A stretch of 64,000 bases of DNA from the NCBI GenBank assembly GCA_025602905.1, contig JAHLKI010000010.1, positions 806,001-870,000 on the forward strand, in the 5' to 3' direction. Made by a program: the position numbers and the translations under genes. The notes beneath the pieces are model-generated. The model did not search any database. It was given only the letters and a program-made list of their open reading frames with translations, and was not told where the DNA came from. Below, in pieces: positions 54,425 to 64,000 of this stretch (position 1 is the first letter of the stretch; each line of letters begins with the position of its first letter). The stretch is from Phlyctochytrium arcticum. Taxonomy: Eukaryota > Chytridiomycota > Chytridiomycetes > Chytridiales > Chytridiaceae.

Positions 54425-55792
54425 ATGGCGAGTCTGTCTTTTCAAGATATTGATTTCCCTTCCGAGTTATACGATCCTGTCAGAGGTGGATTCTCCGAGG
54501 CCATTTGTGACTATCTGCTTTTCGCACCACAAGTTTATGCCTCACACCAGTCTCAGTCTGGAGACGAGAGCTCCAGAGGTCTCTCGGGAAACTCTCGCAA
54601 ATATTCAAAGCGAGGATGGAGTGACACTTTCTCCATTGGACAAGGGACTCAGCGAATTTTGGGAACTGCCTTTGAGCTTTTTGGAGAGTTTGTGAAAGGA
54701 TCTGCCCGTGAGCGCAGTCGGAGGGAAGATCGCAGCGACGAACAGGGGCGGGAAAAGCGGCAGAGGCGGGATGGAAAGACGGGGTTTCACGAGTCACGAT
54801 CAGCTAGTAGTCACCATGATGATGGGTGGACTGAACTCCCTCAAGAAGAAGCTACCCGGGATCGGGGACGACATCATTCTACTGGTTACGGAGGCACGAA
54901 AGCACGACAGTGGGCCCGCGAAGATGAGAATTTAGACACTAGAAACTCTTCAACTGATGAGTCGAATGGCGAAGAAGATAGCAGGCACGCCAGAACAACG
55001 CCAGGAATGTCACGAAGCGCCAATGCATCCGATGCACCAACCAGAAGCTCAAGTGGCGATGTTACGACTACCACAACCCTTGTGGCCGGAACCGTGCTAA
55101 CGGTAACCACCTTGACAGCAGCATACCGATCGTCGCAGCATGTTACCAATCAGACATTTTACGATTCGTTCCATACTGTACATAATGAGGTGCAGGAGGC
55201 TTTGACACGTACGCGTAACTGGGTCAAGACTCGGCATGCGCTGTCTCTCCCTGTTCCAGAATGTGTTACGAAAGATCTGAGGAGCTTGGAGTCGCTGGTA
55301 GATGGAATAGCCAAGCTCGACCCCGGTCGTCACCACCAAAACATGTCCCGAGCGTACGCCGTGGGGTCGGTGTCGGCAGCTGTCGCAGCTGCAAGCTTTT
55401 TCGCTGCTGGGGTCGTTCCTTATGCTGCGCGCTATGGTGGAGGTCTAGGCATTGCAGCAGCAGCGGCTTACGCAGCGGTTCTTCAGGCAAGGGCACAGAC
55501 ACCGATTGTAAGCCAGAGTTTGGAGCTAGTTGCGCGACGTACGAGACGTGTTTGTGAAGCATTGGAAAGCGAGGAGGTGCGTCGAGCGGCTGATATCCAG
55601 CAGCTGATAAACTCGGCGCACATGGCTCCAACGCCACCTAAGGGCCAGCAACATCGCAGTAACTTTGTCAAAAAAGACAATGCCGTGAAGGGGGAAGTAA
55701 AGCTGGAGACACCTGCTTTCCGCGCCAGCGCTTCGGGTAGTAGAAAACGGTCAAGTCGGATGGTGTCGGAAATCGAGGAACTTGGCCTGTGA
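54425..55792 (+). CDS. Unknown protein with Ala-rich hydrophobic hairpin
   Basis: A single exon encodes 455 residues from the ATG at 54425. The N-terminal 80 residues include an aromatic stretch (DYLLFAPQVYASH); a charged Arg/Asp/Glu/Ser-rich linker spans about 90-210. A Thr/Val-rich hydrophobic segment (TTTTTLVAGTVLTVTTLTA) lies near 220. Helical sequence follows, and near 310-355 come two adjacent Ala/Gly-rich hydrophobic stretches (SVSAAVAAASFFAAGVVPY and GGGLGIAAAAAYAAVL) that could form a membrane hairpin. The C-terminus is basic and ends EIEELGL. I recognise no family. Opposite-strand ORFs inside it are shadows. Confidence 0.7.
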   Translation: MASLSFQDIDFPSELYDPVRGGFSEAICDYLLFAPQVYASHQSQSGDESSRGLSGNSRKYSKRGWSDTFSIGQGTQRILGTAFELFGEFVKGSARERSRREDRSDEQGREKRQRRDGKTGFHESRSASSHHDDGWTELPQEEATRDRGRHHSTGYGGTKARQWAREDENLDTRNSSTDESNGEEDSRHARTTPGMSRSANASDAPTRSSSGDVTTTTTLVAGTVLTVTTLTAAYRSSQHVTNQTFYDSFHTVHNEVQEALTRTRNWVKTRHALSLPVPECVTKDLRSLESLVDGIAKLDPGRHHQNMSRAYAVGSVSAAVAAASFFAAGVVPYAARYGGGLGIAAAAAYAAVLQARAQTPIVSQSLELVARRTRRVCEALESEEVRRAADIQQLINSAHMAPTPPKGQQHRSNFVKKDNAVKGEVKLETPAFRASASGSRKRSSRMVSEIEELGL

Positions 55793-57265
55793 ATGTATAA
55801 TGTGGAACTACTCCCTGCCACTTTCTACAGGTAACCTCTTTGTTTGAACACTTGTTAGCCCACAACGAAGCAAATAGTTCTACCTTTCATAGTTCACCTG
55901 TTCAGCGCTTTTTTCAGACTATTCAAACTTCCCCCGGTCGCATACGCTGCATCTGTAGCGGATCCTTCCTTACCAAAGAGTAAATGTAGTATTTTCTGGC
56001 GGCATCTCTGCCCCGACGAGACCACCTATCCCCGGAGAGAAGACTTAGCTGGATGTCCGTATCACGCGCAACCAGGACGGGGAGTGGGTCGAGTATCTGG
56101 TTGTCCTCTCCGGCGTCCCGCCGAGTCACGCCCCGCGACTAGAAGCGTGCTGCCATGAGCCTATAGCCTATACATTAACAGTACACGAATCTAATACTTA
56201 GTGTAAATAGAAAAGTAGTGCCGTACCTAATTCTTTTAACATCAGACACCCGCATCTGCAAATGCTTCTTTGCATCGGTTTTGCTTCATGCGACTGATGC
56301 CTTCCCATGTAAACAAAATCGAACTTTTATATTCGTACTCCTCCCCACTTCATTATATCCATTTTCAGTTCTGCCAACTACGTTAAATTTCAGAAACTGG
56401 CCCTTCCCCACCCCATAGCCGCACCGACCCGGACTATTGCGAAAGACTTGATTATATGGTCTACTTTCATTCCACAGTCGCTAAAACTTTCAGCAGTACA
56501 GACTGTACATCAACTTCCATGCACTTTGAATCCAGCAACATCTTGGATACATTCGAACGATATGGATATGCGGAAGAAGGTTCCCACACAATTTCCCAGG
56601 TGCTGCGGTGCAAAGTTTTATATGCGCAGCGGACTGTCATGTCAGTTGCGGCGCTGCTCAAGCCACCTGTGTCGTACAAGCACACCGTTGGCAAGTGTTA
56701 CGAGAAGACCGAAAGGGCGGATCCATCGTAAGCAATTTGGCCGGATTTGGGACAAAGTAGGCCGGGTCGTTGGGTAAGCGTCGGGGATTGATGCGGAGGC
56801 AAAAAGGAAGGCGAGCACCGCGAGGACTTCGTGAAGCCGAGAGCCAGAACAAGTCAGAGATGGAAGGGGAAGTATATGTATTGGAATGGGGAAGATAAAT
56901 ATGTATCAAGCAGCTTGAGTCTGTCGGAAGGCGAGGAAGGATCGTCCTTTTATAGGCCGACAGAAGAAGAGCTAAGAACTACAAAACTATGGAAAGCTAC
57001 GCTAGAATATTCTATCTACTGCAGCAGTTTGAACGAGGTTACCCGGTCGACAAGGTTTCGATGGGTGTTGCGGTCGAGTCGATCGTCGGCGTCGGGTGCA
57101 GTCGGGGGGTGCCGTCCCGGGTGTGGCCGATGATGACTCAAGGCAATTGGCATGGTAACAGGTGTATCACCGCGATGGCGGTGACACAAGTGCGATTTCG
57201 TGGCGGCTTCATTTTGACACATCTGCACAAACGATCTCTTCCCGATCCTTCAATCATACTCAAAG
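55793..57265. other. 1.5-kb intergenic region, no gene recognised
   Basis: Several 60-110 codon open stretches exist on both strands (e.g. 56456-56731 and 56831-57133, plus), but none has a recognisable domain or supporting splice chain. The right end serves as YOP1 promoter. Confidence 0.45.
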
Positions 57266-57879
57266 ATGGACTATTTGAAGAAGCTGGAACCGCACGTGCA
57301 TCACTATGATGCCTACTTGACCAAGTTTCGAACACTTAACCGAATCGAACGGGCAACAGGCGTACCAAAGGTAAATAGTCTTTTTGTGCAGGCCTTCTTG
57401 CCCCGGTACTCACCAAAGTATCGTCCATGTTCATAGGTTTACTTTACTCTCGCCATCTACGTCTTGACTTCCATTTCTGTGTTTTTCCACCTTTGGGCTG
57501 GCTTAACCACCAGTCTTTACGCTGTTGCGTATCCCACTTACCGTGCATTTGAGGCCTCAGACAAGAAGGATGCGGAGAATTTGAGCGTCTGGGTGACTTA
57601 CTTTTGGACATTGTCGCTCCTCAGCATTTTCGAGTTGGACACAGCATGCCTGTTGAACTGGATACCATTCTACTACGTAGTAAAGTTGCTGTTTATTTTC
57701 TGGCTATTCACCCCGGGATACATGGTATGTTACATTGACTGGAAGGCAGATGTGAGCTTTCTCTAATCGGTCTGACTCTGAATCAGGGTGCGAAAAAAAT
57801 TCATGGCTGGGTTCTGCCCGCTCTGGCTCCCATGTTCAAGCGTGCGATTGCAACTGATCCACTTGTGAAGTTGGATTAG
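57266..57879 (+). CDS. YOP1: REEP5/Yop1-family ER-shaping protein
   Basis: Three exons (57266-57370, 57437-57724, 57787-57879) give 161 residues. The N-terminus (MDYLKKLEPHVHHYDAYL) is the amphipathic lead typical of Yop1. The TB2/DP1/HVA22 domain shows the hallmark AYPTYRAFEA.DKKD context (VAYPTYRAFEASDKKDAENL), then WVTYFWTLSLLSIFELD and the second hairpin WIPFYYVVKLLFIFWL followed by PGYMGAKKIHGWVL. Hydrophobic hairpins insert in the outer leaflet and bend ER tubules together with reticulons; Yop1 also binds Yip1. Length is slightly below the yeast protein. A C-terminal amphipathic helix is short but present. Confidence 0.94.
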
Positions 57880-59303
57880 ATTTACACCTCTTCCAATCAT
57901 GATGGAGTAGATTAACCCCTCTTCCAATTATTTACTTTTTTGCGTTTCAGTAGATAGCGAGTCTAAGCTAGAACATTTTTCGGACTGTATCACACACCCA
58001 TTTTTTTGATTTTCAAAAGTCGATTTTTTTCCTCACATATCGTCCTTCGCAAACGTTTCGCCCATGACCATTTGGCCGCCCGTATCGCCTATTCGATTTA
58101 CACTGCCAACGAGGATCAGCCCCAAGGCTCAGATTAAACATCATGCTTCACAAGGCTATCCAAATGCTATAAAACAAAACAATGGCATTCAGTGAAGTCA
58201 TGTATGGCCCCCCTCGGCTCATAGTTTTGAATGCGCCTCTGACTGGATGCAGTGGATGTGTAGAGCCTCAGGAATTTGTACCCTGGAGTTTGAATGGAGG
58301 GTGCGAAAATCTTGAATCAAATTGTCCCTTCCTTGCTTTGCCGTTCTTCTCCTCGTTCCTATCTTGTTAGGCGCTCTCCGGAAATACATCCATGATGCCC
58401 GGTCGTAAGGTATGATATCTTGGCACGGAAACACAGTGGACTTTCAACGAACCGCAATTTTTAAGCTGCCGATGTGCCGTCCTTCGAATTTTGGTATGTT
58501 CGTCAGTCGGAACGTTCGAAAAACGTCAGCCAGATCCCGAATGTATTATGCTGATCCGATGGTTTTTTGGGCCGATTTCGATTGTTGCGGCAGAGCTATT
58601 TTTGCATACAGTACGAGAATAAGCTTCGGGGCCGTCGACAAGGCGGAGTCTTGACCCAAGCGAAACATTCCAGCATTTCTGACAAAAAAAAGCAACAGAT
58701 ATCTTTTTCAGGATATCGGCAGCCGTCGTGAAAGTCCCGTGGTAATTGCTAGCCCAGAAATATGGAGCTGGACGATTCGTTTTTAGACCGGTGTGTATAG
58801 TCAGACAATCCTTATAGTTTGTGTAACGTTGGCACCTCAGACCTTGTAACTTGAAAATATAGTCTTCACAAAGCATCTGGCGGTGATGAATAAGGGTAGC
58901 CTGCTTGTACTTCAGTAAACTCACCAAACAGTAGCGGAGTATTATCAGCCTCCCACATATCCAACTATGGAATGAATACGTTTTGTTGCTGTATAATTTG
59001 TCTATAGTTTGGAACAATGTTCGTCGTGCAGATAAACATCTTGCGAAGGAAAGCATTTTCCTGATTCAGTGCATTGACCGAAGCGAATATTTACTGGCAC
59101 GTACGGCATCACTAAAAAGAATACTAACTACTTACAAAGCTTGAGGCCCGACTTTGTCCAAAAACTTACGAACGCTCCGACATATTCGTGCGACTACTCT
59201 GAGTTGGCATTAGAATTTCTGTGTGCATCAATAGGAATTGCAACACACTTGTACCTAAAGCGAGAATTGTGCAATCAATCGACTCAAAGCTAATAGCGAC
59301 AGT
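57880..59303. other. 1.4-kb intergenic region, no supported gene
   Basis: A 176-codon minus-strand ORF (58526-59056) is the only sizeable open stretch. It has no domain I know, no Met-proximal support and an unusual Cys/His content, so it is left uncalled. The rest is AT-rich. Confidence 0.4.
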
Positions 59304-61442
59304 ATGCATGGCCTGAGCTCTGCTCGAGTAGATTGGCATCGACTTACCTGGGCACTTGTCTTCCGCGATGTATGCTTTGCGTTGGTTCTCTGCACAGCGG
59401 TTGTGGTCGGCATGGGGGAGCTCATCGTGGTGCAGAACGAATCTGTTTGGCGGACAATGTGTGGTTTTGCAATGGGAGCGGCGGTTCAAATGGCACTATA
59501 CCCTTTCGCCAATCTGGTCCGCATGTTTTGCCAGTTGTCATTCACTTATCAAATTGTGCGCGGAGGAATGAGTGCCCGGAAAGTACTGGCAACCTGGTCG
59601 GCTCTTTACAGCGCATCCCTTCGCGGGCTTGAGGATATGGTGGTTGGCGCGAACGCTATTTCATTCATGGTCATTGTTTGTCTGGTAGCGCAGGTATATT
59701 TTTTATTTTTTTCCACGCTTTTGAGTTGGTGATGTGACTGAGATCTAAAACATTATTGCAATAGGCGGTCATCATTGGAGCCATCGGGAACTTGTATGTG
59801 TTAAAACCAACGTGGTCCGAAAATGGAGGATCGTCTTGGATCAAGATCCAACGAACGCGCAGCGATGAGGCTGAATTCTACAGTACCACTGTAGACATGA
59901 TGCAAGCAAACTTGGGAACGAGCTGTTCTGAAACTATTCAGAATGCGGCTATATTTGAGGAGCCAAATGTTACTTGCACTGCAGCTGGATGTATAGCCAC
60001 TGCATATGCTGCGTATCATCCCATTCTAAAGGTTGCCTATAACCTGCCGTATACGATTTCGGACGTTGAGCTGGCAAGAGAGGATGTGATCCGCTCACAA
60101 GTCTCTGGTGCACGCGTCACTATTGACTGCACCCACGACGTGAGTCCTTTACATTTATATGACATGGCCGTTGAATATGAGACACCTAGCTGGGGTAAGT
60201 TCATTGCTTTACTTGGTTCAGGGTAGCATTTATTGATTTGATGTTGGGCGCACCAGTTAACCGAGCTGTCAAAATAAATGGAACATTTCCGGATGGTCGC
60301 ATGTTTCGAGCCGGTGACGGAAGTTACGGCATTTTATTCCACGACAACGCCATACCGTATCGAGAAATTGGGCTTATTCAGGGTCTGGAACTCGTCGATC
60401 CCACATCATCATTCGCAGATTTACCTTTCGTCGACGACCATGGCAATCAGATGTTCCTGATGTTTGCGAAAGGTTTCCCGCAAGCTATTCAGGGATTTAC
60501 CCAATATCAGGATCCGAGTCAAACAACGGATCAAATTGGAATTAACCTCTGTTCAGTTGCTTTGGAATCCACGACGGTCAACGTAGAGTTGGAAGTTGAA
60601 TTCACGGAGCCCTCGCTGAGAACCAAGCTGTTGAGCAGCCAGCTCGTTTCTATCGACCACAAGATCGACTTGGCAGCACTGGAGGACGAATGGGTGGCTC
60701 GAACTCAGAGTCAACTCAGTTTTTGGCTATCATGCTACTTTTGGTTCTGCCCTGTGAGAGCAGATGTCCTTCCTGAATTCAATCTGCAATGCGGGCTGTT
60801 GGAACCCAATAGTCATGGTGACATTGATTATGAAGGGCAATTAGCAAAAACGATATCTTCCTTGGCCAAGTTGAACTTGATGCAGCATGCGGGATTCATG
60901 TTGGGAGCAACGGATGTAGCGGGCGGTGAAACAGTCCCATACAAAGTGCATACATTGCACAACAAAAGTCGCCTCGGTAAGTATACATTTGTCGGAAACG
61001 GAGATTATTTAGCCCTAATCTTTTGGTTTACTTCCGGTCAATAGTCACCACAAACGCTTGCAACATCATTCTCATGGTCGGTGTCGTTTGTTCGACACTT
61101 CTTATAATACTCCACGTCGTTATCGACCTTGCTGCGCGCAAATGGCCAGCACTGGAGCGTGCGATGGAAATGACCGACTCAGTTTACGCCCTTCTCGCCG
61201 CCTTTGACAGTAACCTCATCCGATCTGAAAGCGCCACCAACACCACATCTATAAGACGCGCTTTGCGAGGGACGAAAATGGTGTTGGGAGGTTCAAGCAG
61301 TGGCGCCGAGTCCGTCTATGGGTCGAAATGGATGATTGCTGAAATTTCACCTAACGTCAAAGCGACCGGCGAACTTACGAGAGAGGAGCGGGCATTGAGC
61401 AAGGATATGATTGCAATTGAAAACGGCGGCAAAGAGTTATAG
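59304..61442 (+). CDS. Unknown multi-pass membrane protein, four exons
   Basis: Exons 59304-59693, 59765-60194, 60257-60976 and 61045-61442 join in phase to 645 residues. The N-terminal part has three or more hydrophobic segments (VCFALVLCTAVVVGMGEL, TMCGFAMGAAVQMALYPF, AISFMVIVCLVAQAVIIGAI). A large likely extracytoplasmic region follows (about 145-515), with paired Cys (TSCSETIQNA, VTCTAAGC) and beta-rich sequence. A final TM helix (IILMVGVVCSTLLIILHVVI) lies near 525 and precedes a 110-residue Ser/Arg-rich cytoplasmic tail. I recognise no family. A signal peptide-like start is not obvious; the first Met lies about 25 residues before TM1. The topology would suit a surface sensor or adhesin, but this is a guess. 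Confidence 0.75.
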
Positions 61443-61538
61443 ATAGAAGCGCAGCAGTTCGCACAAATGCCATATTCATAGATGTCAAGCGGGACAAATG
61501 AGTAATTCTAGTATGTAAACTGCAATATTCCCCTTTCA

Positions 61539-62797
61539 TCAAGATTCGATAGGCACTTCGTCATAACGTGGCGGAGCATCCGTCAAAAGAGGCTCCTGGG
61601 AACCGTCTGATAAAGCGGTTTCTCTCTTTTCCTTCCAGGAGAGAGCGATGCATATCAGCATCAAAACGCCTTGCAAAATGCCGCTGACTAGGTAAGGGAG
61701 CCAAGATGACCAATTGGCGCCTGGCTGGACCGCCAGGGAGTAGGCAAAAATCAAAGAGCCTGTCATCAACTATTAGTTCCGGCTAAAATATCATAGATAT
61801 GAGCATACTGCGTGTATCTTACCGGGTGACTGCATGGCCATTGTGGGAATACTTAATGCACCGATTTTCTGTAGGAAATGGTAAGATTACCTTGTCGGTA
61901 TCGATAAGGAAATTATGCTCTATTGCTGCTACCTTTGTCTTGAGTGTGTGGACAATTTGAGGCAAAAACTGCGATATTGCCGTCATCATCGCTAACATTC
62001 CTAGCACACCGGCAAACCACACTGCAACTTCAGAGTTGCCGTCCTCATCAGCGGTCTTCCAAAGGATAATAAGGACAGACAAGAGGAGCAAAGTTGTATA
62101 AGATATGAGAAACGCTCCTACGCCAATCGCCATTCTCCAAGGTCGAGAGTAAGTGGATGGGTCACTGGGGTCTAAATACTTCTCGTCCGACGGGTAGTAA
62201 ATGTAAAACAGCAGCATACTGCGAATCCTTCATCGTAAGAGCCCAGAACGTCAAATGCCCGAGGCAGGAATCTTACATGGTCATGAAGCACAACGTCTGC
62301 AGGCTGAGCTGAGTAATGCCAAATGTGTTCTCGAAACATATAAGTGCCGTCCACTGTCAAAGGTTCAGCGATAGTAATACTGGGGAAAACCGATCAAAAG
62401 ACATACAGCGGAGGATCTACAGCACAGAACGGATGGATACTGCAACAAGAGGATATTTCCAACGGTTGATGCCATCCCAACGGCGCCCTGGATTCAGCCC
62501 TGGAGGTTATCAAAGATGACTAGACAATAATCAAAGTATATTTTGGTACGAACAAGAAATAGAAACCATAGTGACAGGCCCTGACTATTCTTCTTTTGAA
62601 TGATCTTATGGTACTAAAAATGGGGAAAAGACCATTAGAACCTCGTCAACCGTCTGTTTATTGTGGACTGTGAATTGTACCTGGGGCAAATATGAGACGA
62701 GCAATCCTGTTGTTATAAAGCAGCCGAGAACCAACTTGAAGGCATCGTGCTCAGCAGCACACTTCAGGTGTATGATCTGGCTGGGAATCAAGTACAT
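61539..62797 (-). CDS. PQ-loop repeat membrane protein with PPxY tail
   Basis: Seven exons on the minus strand (62797-62681, 62613-62554, 62487-62407, 62353-62277, 62218-61933, 61868-61823, 61759-61539) join in phase to 295 residues. Two PQ-loops are visible: VSYLPQYHKIIQKKNSQGLS (exon 1 to 2) and SQFLPQIVHTLKTKKIGALS (exon 5 to 6). About seven TM segments follow the SLC66/cystinosin-like plan, including GMASTVGNILLLQ, NTFGITQLSLQTLCFM and MAMQSPGSLIFAYSLA. PQ-loop proteins carry amino acids or act in lysosome/vacuole and Golgi membranes; the substrate is unknown. The short cytoplasmic tail has DAPPRYDEVP, a PPxY motif recognised by WW domains of Rsp5/Nedd4 ubiquitin ligases. Several intron-retaining ORFs in the region are misleading; only the spliced form restores the PQ-loops. 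Confidence 0.85.
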
Positions 62798-63055
62798 GTA
62801 GCTTCGTAATTCGTCCGTTGAAACTTGAAAGACCTTTGGTCTCCTTGAAAGTGCGCCAAACCGGTGATGACAGTACCAGTTCTATCAAGTACACAGCCAC
62901 CCAATTTCTCAGGCGTTTTGCGTTGCTGACTGGAGGTACAGTAGGTGTGGGGGGAGTTGGATCTCTGGTTTTTTGCCTCCATTGGTAAACTTGCAGCGTG
63001 CAGGACAATCAGCTCTTCAATACTCGCACCATATTATTTTGGGTTGTAAGATGCC

Positions 63056-63370
63056 TTGTTAAAGGGAAACTACTGTGATACCCTTACAACTGAGTTGTTT
63101 GTTCCCAGGCTTTTTTTATTGCGTAAACATCCCGGGGGCGATGGTCGAGTTTTCATGTTTCACCACACTTTCTTCATTGGTTATAGCCGATCAGTAGATT
63201 TAGCCGACTCTGCGACTGGACTCTCGGTTTACGATGAAGACCTGGAGATGGTACGCTACAGCGTCGACATTCACGAAAATCATGCTTCCTGGTTATATGC
63301 ACGACTTTTAGGAGCCAGGGCTGTGGATAAGTGGTTTGAAGAGCGGGGAGTTGAAAGCTGCAGGATCTGA
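63056..63370 (+). other. Possible 3' exon of an unresolved gene
   Basis: The open stretch contains KHPGGDGRVFMFHHTFFI and a charged helical end (ARAVDKWFEERGVESC). A good donor (GTAAGATG at about 63048) and acceptor (TTCCCAG ending at about 63110) would join it in phase to preceding sequence, but no convincing start exon was found before the PQ-loop gene. No family was recognised. It could be a gene fragment. Confidence 0.25.
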
Positions 63371-64000
63371 CCATCATCCCTCTTTTCTTGCGCTTTCCCC
63401 GGTGTTCAAGCTGCGAGTCATTAGAGCATCATGTTTTTCAAGAGGGTTATTTTGTTTCCTCCAAAAAACGCGAAGGGACTGTCAGCGACGCTTATGGCGC
63501 AACGCGGAGCGTGAGAAAACCGCGCACGTAAGCGCTGCGCATTGCATGCCGATTTGGCAGTTTCTTCCCAAGGGGGAAACAGAAGAAACTGTATGACTTC
63601 TGGGATCTTTTTGAACCCTTAGGGCGCTTTGGAGTTAAACACACAGATCAACCCAAGCTGATCGGTAAATGGACTGCTTGACTTTTACATCTGTTGTTGC
63701 TCATCAGTAGGTTCGGATGGCGAAAGACCCTTCAGACTTAAGACTTTATATCTCTGTACGGTAGTTACTCAACGGTTGCCGGCGCACAAGATAGGATGCA
63801 AGATACGTCTTTCAGTCTTACCCACCACCATAATTTGTTTGCAGTTTTTCCGTGACAGTATGCAGTCTTGAGTTTTCTGCGACCAGCTGATGTTTCTTCA
63901 GTCTTGCTCTTGTTTTTAACATTCCCCCGGTAGTCTTGCCAGCAATTAAAAAAAGGTTCAAGTGACTGTAACGCCGGTCATTTCTCCAATGACCTTTTCT
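63371..64000. other. Right-edge region, no gene recognised
   Basis: No supported coding region, RNA gene or repeat is visible up to the end of the window. Confidence 0.45.

Noticed and set aside
56448..57133. Overlapping ORFs of 90-110 codons on both strands
   Set aside because: Mutually exclusive, no domains and no consistent splice chain; treated as chance.
58526..59056. 176-codon minus-strand ORF rich in Cys, Tyr and Ile
   Set aside because: Long for chance in this AT-rich stretch, but no domain, no neighbours and no splice evidence; transcript data would decide.
62606..62797. PQ-loop exon 1 read through to a stop after SPFLVP
   Set aside because: Reading through destroys the first PQ-loop. 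Splicing 62681 to 62613 restores PQYHKIIQKKNSQG in phase.

Overview
The window looks like nuclear DNA from an early-diverging, probably zoosporic (chytrid-like) fungus. Genes stand on both strands with short GT...AG introns, typically 50-200 nt, that split codons in consistent phases. The set mixes fungal housekeeping genes (RPL5, RPL14, ILV6, YOP1, a PP6/Sit4 phosphatase, a full ABCB transporter, an F-box/WD40 protein) with traits absent from yeasts: a class C (GABA-B/mGluR type) 7TM receptor, a long NBAS-type Sec39 protein, a very long coiled-coil protein of the kind common in flagellated lineages, and a beta-propeller phytase. The organism call is inference; no species marker was recognised.

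Left end (1-7814): two head-to-head genes encode secreted parallel beta-helix (pectin-lyase-fold-like) ectodomains. The plus-strand gene continues into a class C 7TM domain; the minus-strand gene leaves the window. Next come a low-complexity Pro/Lys-rich protein (8810-10594), a FAR1/MULE-type DNA-binding-domain protein (11379-12179), an acidic/Gly-rich orphan with an apparent frameshift (12388-13305), and a gene-poor stretch (13422-17063) holding degenerate tandem repeats and paired MluI (ACGCGT) boxes. A homeobox gene follows at 17064-18634.

Middle (18635-38041): a gene-poor stretch with a decayed transposase-like fragment, the ABCB transporter, a divergent RPL14/RPL5 pair in which both start codons stand alone in a first exon, ILV6, a secreted beta-propeller phytase with CACGTG and ACGCGT promoter motifs, a nine-exon PP6-type phosphatase and a 1392-residue coiled-coil protein.

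Right part (38163-64000): a five-exon F-box/WD40 protein, the NBAS/Sec39 tethering factor, two small poorly supported genes, a membrane-anchored PAM2-CCCH RNA-binding protein, a small four-exon gene, a Pro-rich TPR protein, an orphan Ala-rich membrane protein, YOP1, a four-exon orphan membrane protein, a seven-exon PQ-loop protein with a PPxY tail, and an unresolved ORF near the right edge.

Exon joins were read by eye. Where multi-exon coordinates are given, the exon lengths sum to a multiple of three and reading phases match. Nothing points to one multi-gene cluster. The most unusual items are the beta-helix/7TM receptor pair, the membrane-anchored PAM2-CCCH protein and the ATG-only exons of the ribosomal pair.
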